NCBI GenBank assembly: GCA_028288965.1
Contig: JAQGHD010000005.1
Location: forward strand, 1 to 47,529
DNA length: 47,529 bases
Direction: 5' to 3'
Source of the DNA: Candidatus Saccharimonadota bacterium
GTDB taxonomy: Bacteria; Patescibacteriota; Saccharimonadia; Saccharimonadales; JAQGHD01
Positions 7,343-15,043 of this stretch are shown in pieces (positions within the stretch are counted from its first letter, which is position 1; every line of letters begins with the position of its first letter). Below the pieces are notes generated by a model, which was not told the origin of the DNA, ran no database searches, and was given only the letters and a program-made list of their open reading frames with translations. Made by a program: the position numbers and the translations under genes.

Positions 7343-7375
7343 TTTATTTAGCGTATTTCTTAGATAATTACTATT

Positions 7376-8062
7376 ATGCCAAGAATAGGCGAAGTAACTC
7401 CAAGGCCGGTTGAAGCTCTAAATCCATATCTCACAGAAGGAATTACTGATGCGGTTGCAGAAGTTTGTGAATCGCTCAATAAATTTGATCCGTTGCCATT
7501 CGGCATAATTCCAGATTTTCTTAATGAAAGAGGTCTATCCCTTTTAGAACAATTGGATGTGCCTATGAATGGTAAATGTCCAGAGGAAGCATTACTTTCC
7601 CACCCGGTTGGCGGGCCTTTGGCCCAAACAATGGGCCGAATCTCTCTCGCAAACATGGATCTCCGACATGACTCCACCCGCACTACTTTTAGTTTGAAAA
7701 ATGAAACAGGGGAAAATGTGGGTCTAGAACCTCACCGCGATCTATTAGATGGTCATGCAATTTTATTTAATTATGCAGTTTCTGGTGATTTGTACTACGT
7801 ACTTGATGGAAAAAGACACAGAATTAAAAGTAACGAACTAGTCGTATTAAATGGAGCTGCTTTATGGGGTGATATAACAAACTTTCTACCTGGTGAAGAA
7901 AACAATGACCCCTTTTCCGGCTGGAGAACCCTTGGTGGCGTTACCATGGTGCATGCTGTGGAGAGTAAAGGATTTACCTCTAGGAATCGCCTGTTGGCAT
8001 ATGCAGAAGGTCCGGAAACGCTTGTGACACAAATCCTTCCTAAGTTACCATCTTGGTTCTAA
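7376..8062 (+). CDS. Possible 2-oxoglutarate/Fe(II)-dependent oxygenase-like protein
   Basis: The C-terminal half of this 228-residue protein has EPHRDLLDGH followed by a beta-rich stretch (LFNYAVSGDLYYVLDGKRHRI), then VHAVESKGFTSRNRL. The HxD, a distal His and a nearby Arg fit the facial triad and co-substrate Arg of 2OG-Fe(II) oxygenases on a double-stranded beta-helix. The match is by eye and the substrate is unknown. The start has GATAAT 7 nt before it and no Shine-Dalgarno sequence. The gene sits between boundary motifs B and C, and its last codons (Trp-Phe-stop) form part of motif C. Confidence 0.6.
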   Translation: MPRIGEVTPRPVEALNPYLTEGITDAVAEVCESLNKFDPLPFGIIPDFLNERGLSLLEQLDVPMNGKCPEEALLSHPVGGPLAQTMGRISLANMDLRHDSTRTTFSLKNETGENVGLEPHRDLLDGHAILFNYAVSGDLYYVLDGKRHRIKSNELVVLNGAALWGDITNFLPGEENNDPFSGWRTLGGVTMVHAVESKGFTSRNRLLAYAEGPETLVTQILPKLPSWF

Positions 8063-8099
8063 TCTGCGCATAAGATGTCCGGCCAATTCGCTCGTGCTT
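8053..8099 (+). repeat. Gene-boundary motif C
   Basis: It starts TTGGTTCTAA, shared with motif B, and ends CCAATTCGCTCGTGCTT, which matches the end of motif B at most positions. The middle differs. It overlaps the last two codons and the stop of the preceding gene. Confidence 0.5.
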
Positions 8100-8132
8100 G
8101 CATAGTATTGAATACTGAAGAATAGTTTAAGC

Positions 8133-8795
8133 ATGAGTCCAGAAAATTCATGGCACATAGAGGCCATTCTTGATAAACCAACTCCAAGGAGTATGGGTAT
8201 GCACGGCTTGCTAGTTAGCAATGCTGAACGAACAACATATGAAATTACGGGTATTACAGGGTACGAATATCAGTCATTTGAAGAGCGTGACCTTGCCGCA
8301 TTAATCGGCAATGCGGCAGTTAGATCAAATGTCGTGCTGGAACTTCCAGGAATGTCTGCGCCAGATTACCTGCGATCCATTCCACGGAGTAGCTGGGCAG
8401 GATTATATATTGGCGAAGCTTTTGCTGAAGATACTGTAGAGTTCGGCCTCACAGAGCCTTTAAAAGCTGGTATTAAACCGGTTGCTGTGCCGGGTGGCGT
8501 ACTTTGGCTCGAAACAACTCAGGCGATTTACCATCATACAGATACATGGCTCACACAAGCCCTGAAAGTCGCTATTGAGACCCGAGATGCAGCTATTGTT
8601 GATTTAATGATTCGTTGTGACGCAAGCCGTCTGCAGACTCAGGCAGCAGAGTGGATTACGGCGTCTAATAAAGAACAGAAAGATAAAATACTTGATTGGC
8701 ACGTAAAACTTTCTCGCGACAGTGACTTGGGGCTGCCTCTCAACAGACAGGATTTAGCCCAGTTGTATAAAGATATAACTGCGAACTTGGAATAA
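8133..8795 (+). CDS. Unknown soluble protein
   Basis: The 220-residue product has no signal peptide or membrane segment and no motif I recognise. It starts MSPENSWHIEAILDKPTPR, and its C-terminal 80 residues look largely helical and charged. It is the third gene of the boundary-motif series. The following intergenic region has a CTCTAAGCCGCACGAG segment that may be a diverged boundary motif. Base composition is similar to the two preceding accessory genes. Confidence 0.6.
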   Translation: MSPENSWHIEAILDKPTPRSMGMHGLLVSNAERTTYEITGITGYEYQSFEERDLAALIGNAAVRSNVVLELPGMSAPDYLRSIPRSSWAGLYIGEAFAEDTVEFGLTEPLKAGIKPVAVPGGVLWLETTQAIYHHTDTWLTQALKVAIETRDAAIVDLMIRCDASRLQTQAAEWITASNKEQKDKILDWHVKLSRDSDLGLPLNRQDLAQLYKDITANLE

Positions 8796-8853
8796 CCATA
8801 GCTCTAAGCCGCACGAGTTTCTAGGCATAAGCAATATATTAATATCAATGTAG

Positions 8854-8882
8854 TTGACTTTTCTGCAAGTTTAGCCTATTAT
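8854..8882 (+). promoter_or_regulatory. Promoter of the dockerin-cohesin operon
   Basis: TTGACT (8854-8859) and TATTAT (8877-8882) are separated by 17 nt. The predicted start is near 8889, giving a leader of about 43 nt with an AGGA Shine-Dalgarno before the ATG at 8932. Confidence 0.7.
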
Positions 8883-8931
8883 TAGCGTAAACGAGCACGG
8901 GCGACCGTGTATAAAGGTGAAAAGGAAGATT

Positions 8932-10344
8932 ATGTTAAAGAAATTAGCTATTGGTCTACTCACTCTAGGTATTACTCTAATGCCACTGGCCCGGCTTAAG
9001 GTCGCCCATGCCGCTGCCCCAAACTTAATTGCCAATCCTTCTATGGAAACCGCTGCCAGTGCTACGGCTCCCGCCAACTGGACCGCTAGCAACTGGGGCA
9101 CCAACACCGCTGCTTTTAGTTATGAATCTACTGGCCACACCGGCAGTCACAGCCTTAAGGCCACAGTAAGCGCTTACACCACTGGTGACGCCAAATGGCT
9201 GCCAACCGATGTCGCTGTGACCCCTGGCATTACCTATGACTACAACAACTGGTACCAAAGTAATGTTGATACTGAGGTTGACGCCCAGGTCACCGCTACC
9301 GATGGCACTTTCTCATACTTCTTAGTCGCCAAGGCTTTGGCTAGCCCGAGTGCTTGGGCTAAAGCCGATGGCCAGTTTACTGCCCCAGCTAACGCCAAGT
9401 CAGTTACCTTTTTCCAAGTTATTAACAAAGTTGGTTACATGCAAATCGATGACGCTAGCATGAGCGTTTACACACCGACACCTTTTGCCGGTGGCTTAGT
9501 AAGCGTCACGTTGGATGATGGTTGGACCAACCAATACACCAATGCTAAGCCCGTCTTTGATAAGTATGGCATTAAGGCTACTTACTTTATTATCTCTGGT
9601 TCACTGACTGATCAGCCAGATTACATGAGCGCTGCTCAGGTACAAACGCTTCACAACGACGGTAACGAAATTGGCTCACACACCATTACGCACCCCGATC
9701 TGACAACCATGACACAAGCTCAAATTACAAACGAAATGTCACAAAGCCAGACCACCTTGCAAAGCACAGTTGGGGTACCAGTTACTGATTTTGCCTACCC
9801 ATTTGGGGCTTACAACGCCGCCACTTTAGCTACGGGCAAGCAGTACTACCACAGCCAACGCAGCGTCAACGCCGGCTATAACACAAAAGATAACTGGGAC
9901 ATCACACAGCTGAAAATTCACGAAGTTGACAGCAACATTTCTCAAGCCGAGGTAAAAGGCTGGATCGATGGTGCCATTGCCCAAAAGTCTTGGTTGATCT
10001 TGGTCTACCATGAGATTGCCACCACGCCTACCGACCCTACCGATGCCCTCTACACCACTCAGCCAGCCGATTTGGATGCTGAGATGGCCTACCTAAAGAA
10101 CTCTGGCGTACCAGTAGTTACCGTAGCTCAGGCTTTGGCTCAACTTGAACCACAGGTCAATGGCCAGCCAGTTGTTAAGCCAGGTGATGTCAACGGCGAT
10201 AACGCCATAGATGCCCTAGACCTCAGCTTAGTATTAAGTAATTGGAATAAAACAGGTGCTACCAAGGCCCAAGGTGATCTTAATGCCGACGGTGTGGTTG
10301 ATGCGCTTGATCTATCAACAGTATTAGCAAATTGGAGTAAATAA
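8932..10344 (+). CDS. Secreted polysaccharide deacetylase with C-terminal type I dockerin
   Basis: The ATG at 8932 is chosen over the in-frame GTG at 8917 because AAGGAAG precedes it and a signal peptide ending VAHA follows. The 470-residue product has one carbohydrate-binding-like domain (about 25-180), a CE4/NodB domain (TLDDGW near 191, HTITHPD, AYPFGAYN, LILVYHE) and a dockerin at about 417-470. Both dockerin repeats keep the calcium ligands: DVNGDNAIDALD and DLNADGVVDALD, each followed by a helix ending NW. It is paralogous to 2954-4942. The next gene, 2 nt downstream, has a cohesin-like domain, so this enzyme is probably docked to the membrane rather than released. Confidence 0.9.
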   Translation: MLKKLAIGLLTLGITLMPLARLKVAHAAAPNLIANPSMETAASATAPANWTASNWGTNTAAFSYESTGHTGSHSLKATVSAYTTGDAKWLPTDVAVTPGITYDYNNWYQSNVDTEVDAQVTATDGTFSYFLVAKALASPSAWAKADGQFTAPANAKSVTFFQVINKVGYMQIDDASMSVYTPTPFAGGLVSVTLDDGWTNQYTNAKPVFDKYGIKATYFIISGSLTDQPDYMSAAQVQTLHNDGNEIGSHTITHPDLTTMTQAQITNEMSQSQTTLQSTVGVPVTDFAYPFGAYNAATLATGKQYYHSQRSVNAGYNTKDNWDITQLKIHEVDSNISQAEVKGWIDGAIAQKSWLILVYHEIATTPTDPTDALYTTQPADLDAEMAYLKNSGVPVVTVAQALAQLEPQVNGQPVVKPGDVNGDNAIDALDLSLVLSNWNKTGATKAQGDLNADGVVDALDLSTVLANWSK

Positions 10345-10346
10345 CT

Positions 10347-11228
10347 ATGAAGACTAAATTTTTACAAGCCCTGGCAACAGTATCGATCGTTGTTAGCGCA
10401 TTAACAGGCGTAGCTCACGCCGCTGGTTCCGCTCACTTTAGCTTGAACCCAAGCTCGGGCAGCTACACTCAGAATAGTAGCTTTAGCGTGCAGGTTCGTG
10501 AGAATGGTTCAGCCGTTAACGTTGTGACCGCTAAGCTAACCTACGACGCATCTAAATTAAGCTGTAATAGTGTCAACGGTAGCGCTGCGTTCCCTAGCAC
10601 CATTAGCACAACCTGTGGTGGTGGCAGCGTAACTATAAGTGAATACGTAGCTCCTGGCTCAGCCCCAGTAGATGGCGACCAATTGGTTGGCACCATAAAC
10701 TTTACAGCTCTGGCTAGCACTGGTTCTTCAAGCGTAACCTTCGCTGCTGGTTCACAAATTGCCAGCAACGGCACCAACACTTGGGATGGCCAAACTACCG
10801 GCGGCACCTACAGCTTTACCGCACCTGCCGGTGGCATGGGCGGCGGTGGTTCTACGGGCGGTTCTACTGGCTCAACCGGTGGAACATCTGCCGGTGGTTC
10901 AACTACCAAAACTACTGCTCCACAGGTTGCTAACCCTGGCGTCGTAGCTACCAACAACCAAAGTGCAACTACTCCAGCTACTGATTCAGCCCAAACAGCT
11001 GTTAAGGCCGAAAGTACTACAGCTCCTGTAGTATCAGCCGCAACCAGCCAAAAAACTCCGGTAAGCAAACCAGCCTCCCGCACTGCTACCTGGATTGTTA
11101 GTGGCATTGTGCTTGTAGCCTTAGCTATTGCCGGTGCCTTCATATGGATGAAGCGCTACAACAAGCAGCTGTTTGCATCTGTTACTAGTAAGCTGTCATT
11201 TGGCCGCTTTGCTAGCAAAAAAGCCTAA
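10347..11228 (+). CDS. Membrane-anchored cohesin-like protein (minimal scaffoldin candidate)
   Basis: The 293-residue product has a signal peptide ending GVAHA, then a beta-rich domain of about 135 residues. That domain has cohesin features: FSLNPSSGSYTQNSSFSVQV, NVVTAKLTYDASKLSC and LVGTINFTA. A long Gly/Ser/Thr/Ala linker follows (about 155-240), then one membrane span at about 248-268 (WIVSGIVLVALAIAGAFIWM) and a basic cytoplasmic tail. This layout displays a single cohesin at the cell surface. The gene starts 2 nt after the dockerin enzyme's stop, so the two are cotranscribed and probably made in step. Cohesin assignment is by eye, and other immunoglobulin-like folds remain possible. Confidence 0.75.
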   Translation: MKTKFLQALATVSIVVSALTGVAHAAGSAHFSLNPSSGSYTQNSSFSVQVRENGSAVNVVTAKLTYDASKLSCNSVNGSAAFPSTISTTCGGGSVTISEYVAPGSAPVDGDQLVGTINFTALASTGSSSVTFAAGSQIASNGTNTWDGQTTGGTYSFTAPAGGMGGGGSTGGSTGSTGGTSAGGSTTKTTAPQVANPGVVATNNQSATTPATDSAQTAVKAESTTAPVVSAATSQKTPVSKPASRTATWIVSGIVLVALAIAGAFIWMKRYNKQLFASVTSKLSFGRFASKKA

Positions 11229-11319
11229 TACTCCTATCAAACAAGTCTTAAAAAATGCTCGTGCTTGATTATATTTCTATTGCTGTAACAATAAGAATAT
11301 AAGGGGGCGAACATAAGCT

Positions 11320-11862
11320 ATGCAGACGATTAGTATCGTTACCGGTAACCCCGGCAAAGTAGCAGAAATTGAGGCTATGGCCAACGGGCAGCTCGATTTT
11401 GTTATGCATGATCTAGATCTCACAGAAATCCAAAGTATGGATTTACAGGAAATAGTTCGGGCCAAAGCCCGGAGTGCCTATGACAAGATCCGCGGTCCGG
11501 TCATCGTCGAAGATGTCTCGGCTGGACTGGAAAGTTGGCAGGGTTTGCCCGGTCCTTTTATAAAATTCTTTATCAAGAAGCTGGGTGCAGATGGGCTGTA
11601 TAAGCTCGGCAACGGCCAGCATCAGCGGGCTACCATTACCTGCCTGGCCGCCTATTATGATGGTGAACGTGAACTGTATGGTGAGGGTACCATTCATTGT
11701 GATGTGGTGGCCCCGCGCGGTTCAAACGGGTTTGGTTTTGACCCTATTATGGTGCCAGACGGCCAAACTAAGACCATGGCTGAGATGTCTCCAGAAGAAA
11801 AGCGGGCCATCAGTCACCGCGGTTTGGCTTTTCGGGCCCTGCTCAACCAACTTGCCCGTTGA
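11320..11862 (+). CDS. rdgB: Non-canonical purine NTP pyrophosphatase (RdgB/Ham1)
   Basis: This 180-residue Ham1-family protein has the N-terminal TGNPGKVAEIE (the usual TGNxxKxxE), VEDVSAGLESWQGLPGPFIKFF (counterpart of EDSGLxVdaLxGxPG), GSNGFGFDPI, and the C-terminal motif MSPEEKRAISHRGLA. It hydrolyses dITP/XTP-type nucleotides to monophosphates, cleaning the nucleotide pool. It is slightly shorter than the Escherichia coli enzyme (about 197 residues). The usual DSG is DVSAG here, a small departure in the active-site loop. It stands as a single gene with a tiny ORF following. Confidence 0.9.
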   Translation: MQTISIVTGNPGKVAEIEAMANGQLDFVMHDLDLTEIQSMDLQEIVRAKARSAYDKIRGPVIVEDVSAGLESWQGLPGPFIKFFIKKLGADGLYKLGNGQHQRATITCLAAYYDGERELYGEGTIHCDVVAPRGSNGFGFDPIMVPDGQTKTMAEMSPEEKRAISHRGLAFRALLNQLAR

Positions 11863-11884
11863 ACCGTGGGTGTAAAATATAGGT

Positions 11885-12019
11885 ATGTCTGAGAAAAGTC
11901 GTGAAGTTGATAAAGAGAAGAAAGACTCGCTCGCTGATCGCACTCTTAAATTTGGGGCTGGAGTCCTAGCACTAGTGCTAGGTGTTCGGGTTGGTATTGA
12001 TATACTGCGCGACCTCTAG
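11885..12019 (+). CDS. 44-residue single-span membrane peptide
   Basis: The ATG at 11885 opens a 44-residue frame with a charged first half (MSEKSREVDKEKKDSLADR) and a hydrophobic second half of about 20 residues ending ILRDL. TAAAAT-like and TATAGG boxes lie immediately upstream, so it may be leaderless. Its TAG stop overlaps the -35 box of the tRNA-His promoter. No family is recognised. The clear charge and hydrophobicity pattern supports a real gene. Confidence 0.5.
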   Translation: MSEKSREVDKEKKDSLADRTLKFGAGVLALVLGVRVGIDILRDL

Positions 12020-12045
12020 CAAAATTGTGCAAAAACAGATATAAT
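12017..12045 (+). promoter_or_regulatory. tRNA-His promoter
   Basis: TAGCAA (12017-12022) and TATAAT (12040-12045) are separated by 17 nt. CGCCTCTGTT follows the -10. The same TRGCAA/TATAAT/CCYCTGTT pattern is seen at tRNA-Pro(TGG). Confidence 0.6.
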
Positions 12046-12095
12046 CGCCTCTGTTCTTACCCGCTCCTACATGGAAAGGTATGTCCAACAAAAAT

Positions 12096-12170
12096 GGTGC
12101 CCGTAGTTCAATGGTAGAACGCCGCTTTGTGGAGGCGGTCACGAGGGTTCAATTCCCTTCGGGCACCCCA
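12096..12170 (+). tRNA. tRNA-His (anticodon GTG)
   Basis: The acceptor stem GTGCCCG/CGGGCAC is preceded by G at 12096, the expected G-1 identity base. The anticodon stem is CCGCT/GGCGG with loop TTGTGGA, and the T arm is GAGGG-TTCAATT-CCCTT. Discriminator C73 and an encoded CCA are as expected for tRNA-His. Confidence 0.95.
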
Positions 12171-12179
12171 AGCACACAA

Positions 12180-12205
12180 GGTCAGCTCTACGGCTGGTCT
12201 TTTTT
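12180..12205 (+). terminator. Rho-independent terminator after tRNA-His
   Basis: GGTCAGC (12180-12186) pairs with GCTGGTC (12193-12199) using two G-U pairs and is followed by six T residues. Confidence 0.7.
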
Positions 12206-12290
12206 ATTGATGGCTATGCGGTTAAAAACGCTTCGGTGACCTTCTGTTACCCCTGTTTTTCTGCTATACTATGTAGAGAAACGGAGGAGT

Positions 12291-14150
12291 ATGTTACGGA
12301 AAATTTGGCGCTTTTTTAAAGAGTACCGTCAGTTAGGCTTTGTCATTTTAGCCAGTATTGCCGGCTTAATCTTAGACCTATCGCGTAGACACACAGCCGC
12401 TCACTGGGTACTGGGTGTTAGTGCTTTAATTGCCGCCGTTCCGCTTATATGGGGGATGTTTGAAGATTTGCGCAGTGGCAAGTATGGCATTGATATATTG
12501 GCAGCTACGGCGATTATCGCCTCAGTTGCCCTGCATGAATATTGGGCTGGTATGGTGGTTGTATTGATGCTAACTGGTGGAGAGGCCTTGGAAGATTATG
12601 CCGAAGGGCGAGCCAAAGTTGAACTCTCGGCCTTAATTGAGCGCAGTCCAAAATTAGCCCACGTGATCCGTAAGGGCAAAACCATAGATGTGCCGGTAGA
12701 TGCGGTGCACGCCAAAGACGTCTTGGTAATTAAACCAGGTGAGGTTGTGCCGGTAGACTGTGTTATTACTGATGGCTCGGCCAATATTGATGAGTCGAGC
12801 ATTACCGGGGAGAGCTTGCCAGTAGAGAAAAAACCGGGCGATGAGCTACTCAGTGGTTCAGTTAATACCGATGGGGCCCTGACCGTTCGCGCCTTGCGAA
12901 GCGCCCGTGAAAGTCAGTTTGAGCAAATCGTAAAGCTGGTGCGGGCTGCCACCTCTAGCCAGTCACCGTTTGTCCGTCTGGCCGATCGCTACAGCATTCC
13001 TTTTACTATTATCTCTTTTGCTATTGCTGGCGTAACCTGGGCGTTGACTGGTCAGGCTATTCGCTTCTTGGAAGTGATTGTGGTGGCCACGCCCTGTCCG
13101 CTGCTGCTGGGAGCACCTATTGCGCTGGTATCCGGCATCAGCCGCGCGGCGCGCCATGGGATAATCGTTAAAAACGGTACAGCCATTGAACGCTTGGGCG
13201 AAGTTAAAACCATTGGTTTTGATAAAACAGGCACCCTGACCAAAGGCCAGCCGGTGGTAGATGAGGTGATTCGCTACGGCCAAATGAGCCAGAAAGACAT
13301 TATTGCGCTGGCTGCGGCCGTAGAACAGCACACTAACCATATTTTGGCTCGAGCCATTATGGAAAAAGCTGCCCAACTTAAAATCAAACCGATTAAAACT
13401 AAACAGTTTAGGGAGTTGGCTGGCAATGGCCTGGAAGCTACCGTAAAGGGTCAGACCGTGTTGGTCGGCAAAGCTGCTCTCTTAGCAGAGCGTGGTATTG
13501 CCATGCCTGCAATCGCCAAGAAAGCTGCCAAGCAAACAACGGCCTATGTTGCGGTGGACGGTAAAGTCGTGGGAGCAATTAGCTTCAAAGACGAGCTGCG
13601 TCCGGAAAGCAAAAAGACGTTGGGACGCTTGCGGCGCCTGGGGATTAAGCATCTATTGATGGTAACTGGTGATAACAGGGCTACAGCTGAGACTATTGCC
13701 AAGCAGCTTGGCCTGACGGATGTCTATGCCGATGCCTTGCCCGGCGACAAATTAAGAATTGTGGAATCGGTACCAGACAAACCGGTGGCTTTTGTGGGTG
13801 ATGGCATAAACGATGCGCCCGTGTTGGCAGCCTCTGATGTTGGCATTGCCCTTGGTGCCCGTGGCTCGTCTGTCGCCAGCGAAACGGCAGATGTGGTGAT
13901 TATGCAAGATAATCTAAGCCGGGTGGCCGATAGCGTGGCTATTGCCAAGCGGACTTTCTTTATTGCTCGGCAAAGTATTTTGATAGGTATTTTTATTAGC
14001 ATTGGGCTGATGTTTATCTTTTCTACCGGGAAATTCAAGCCAGTTTATGGTGCGGCCATTCAAGAACTAGTAGATGTGACTGTCATCTTTAATGCCCTGC
14101 GAGCCCATGGCCCATTCCGTCGTGGGCAGCCAGACAAATTACTAGCGTAG
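12291..14150 (+). CDS. Heavy-metal P1B-type ATPase without an N-terminal metal-binding domain
   Basis: The 619-residue pump has membrane segments before an actuator domain (DESSITGESLPVEK), then the metal-path motif ATPCPLLLGAP (Cys near residue 269). DKTGTLTKG follows with phosphorylated Asp near 311, then MVTGDN, GDGINDAPVL and two C-terminal membrane segments. It belongs with bacterial cation or heavy-metal exporters. No CxxC domain precedes the pump. The nucleotide-binding HP dipeptide is changed: QHTNHILA stands where SxHPLA is normal, so His is kept but Pro is lost. Metal specificity cannot be stated. A GGAGG Shine-Dalgarno precedes the ATG. Its end overlaps the convergent gene at 14142 by 9 nt. 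Confidence 0.9.
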   Translation: MLRKIWRFFKEYRQLGFVILASIAGLILDLSRRHTAAHWVLGVSALIAAVPLIWGMFEDLRSGKYGIDILAATAIIASVALHEYWAGMVVVLMLTGGEALEDYAEGRAKVELSALIERSPKLAHVIRKGKTIDVPVDAVHAKDVLVIKPGEVVPVDCVITDGSANIDESSITGESLPVEKKPGDELLSGSVNTDGALTVRALRSARESQFEQIVKLVRAATSSQSPFVRLADRYSIPFTIISFAIAGVTWALTGQAIRFLEVIVVATPCPLLLGAPIALVSGISRAARHGIIVKNGTAIERLGEVKTIGFDKTGTLTKGQPVVDEVIRYGQMSQKDIIALAAAVEQHTNHILARAIMEKAAQLKIKPIKTKQFRELAGNGLEATVKGQTVLVGKAALLAERGIAMPAIAKKAAKQTTAYVAVDGKVVGAISFKDELRPESKKTLGRLRRLGIKHLLMVTGDNRATAETIAKQLGLTDVYADALPGDKLRIVESVPDKPVAFVGDGINDAPVLAASDVGIALGARGSSVASETADVVIMQDNLSRVADSVAIAKRTFFIARQSILIGIFISIGLMFIFSTGKFKPVYGAAIQELVDVTVIFNALRAHGPFRRGQPDKLLA

Positions 14151-14795
14151 CAGCGGATTTAACACCGCTACAATCAGCAGCGGTACCGCCAGGTTATCAA
14201 GCCCAAAGGTAGACATATTTTCGATTAACGCAGTGATAGTGGGCAGCCATAAAATAATCGGCCAGGTGCCAGTAAAGCCGCTACCGCTGAGCACTGCAAT
14301 AGTGGTAATGATAATAAATGACACCACCCAAAAAGCCACCGTACCAACAATACTTTTATAGTGCCCAAAAATAATATTGCGCCGCTGCTTGCCAAAGCGC
14401 ACCCCAATGAGCGCGGCTAAGCCGTCGGCCAAACTTAAATGGAGTACAGCTGCAGCAAACACCCATTTGCTGTGCGTCATAACAGCTGCCAGTCCAATGG
14501 CTACCGCAAACAGTGGCTCGCCATACGAATAGCGACGTACCGCATAAATTGCTCGAAAGATGTGAAGTCTTCTAGTGATTAACACCACCACCAAAAACGC
14601 TACGCTAATAACCTGGATGGCTCGCCACGTCATAAAAAAAGGCCAAAAAGCCACAAAAGTACCAACCATCATGTGCACAAATTTGCGCGACATTTCACCA
14701 CGCAGTTCTCGGATGGTCCACAAAAATTCCGAAACAAGTAATATAACAAAAACAATTCCCACACTGAGCAAGGGATTAATAAATTGATTAAACAT
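14142..14795 (-). CDS. Polyprenol/diacylglycerol kinase-like integral membrane protein (CTP-dependent family)
   Basis: The 217-residue protein has about six or seven membrane segments. It carries landmarks of the SEC59/VTE5/DGK1 and CdsA-like superfamily: RGEMSRKFVHMMVG, HLSLADGLAALIGVRFGK and STFGLDNLAVPLL. These enzymes phosphorylate polyprenol or lipid alcohols with CTP at the membrane. A role in recycling the lipid carrier for glycan synthesis would fit the surface genes nearby, but that is inference. Its 3' end overlaps the convergent ATPase gene by 9 nt. Confidence 0.75.
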   Translation of the reverse strand: MFNQFINPLLSVGIVFVILLVSEFLWTIRELRGEMSRKFVHMMVGTFVAFWPFFMTWRAIQVISVAFLVVVLITRRLHIFRAIYAVRRYSYGEPLFAVAIGLAAVMTHSKWVFAAAVLHLSLADGLAALIGVRFGKQRRNIIFGHYKSIVGTVAFWVVSFIIITTIAVLSGSGFTGTWPIILWLPTITALIENMSTFGLDNLAVPLLIVAVLNPLLR

Positions 14796-14843
14796 AAGGG
14801 GTATTGTAGCGCAGTTTTTTGCTAGAATACATGCAGCTTATAG

Positions 14844-14919
14844 CGGAGTGTGGCGCAGTTGGTAGCGCGCAGCGTTCGGGACGCTGAGGTCGGCGGTTCA
14901 AGTCCGCCCACTCCGACCA
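14844..14919 (+). tRNA. tRNA-Pro (anticodon CGG)
   Basis: The acceptor stem CGGAGTG/CACTCCG, anticodon stem CAGCG/CGCTG with loop TTCGGGA, and T arm GGCGG-TTCAAGT-CCGCC all pair. Discriminator A is followed by an encoded CCA. An extended -10 (TGCTAGAAT) lies 17 nt upstream. Confidence 0.95.
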
Positions 14920-14923
14920 TATG

Positions 14924-14951
14924 AAAAGTTCAGCCACAGGTTGGACTTTTT
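14924..14951 (+). terminator. Rho-independent terminator after tRNA-Pro(CGG)
   Basis: AAAAGTTCAGCC and GGTTGGACTTTTT form a stem with a 3-nt loop (ACA) and G-U pairs, ending in a run of T. Confidence 0.75.
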
Positions 14952-15043
14952 ATGGTGTGGCCGATTTGAACCGCCGCGGCCGGTTAGCCAGGCGACTTTG
15001 TACCTGGCGCTGTCCGCTCACGCCTCTCATGTAACAATTAAAC

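Noticed and set aside
6501-8099. A bona fide integron cassette array (attC sites)
   Set aside because: Only copy A has matching inverted ends. Copies B and C lack a GTTRRRY-type partner, and no integron integrase is in the window. It is kept as a finding but not called as an integron.
14955-15030. A second minus-strand tRNA between the two tRNA-Pro genes
   Set aside because: The stretch has a T-loop-like GGTTCAAATC and ends ACACCA on the minus strand, plus a GCCAGG/CCTGGC stem. No acceptor stem pairs and the T stem does not close, so at most it is a relic.
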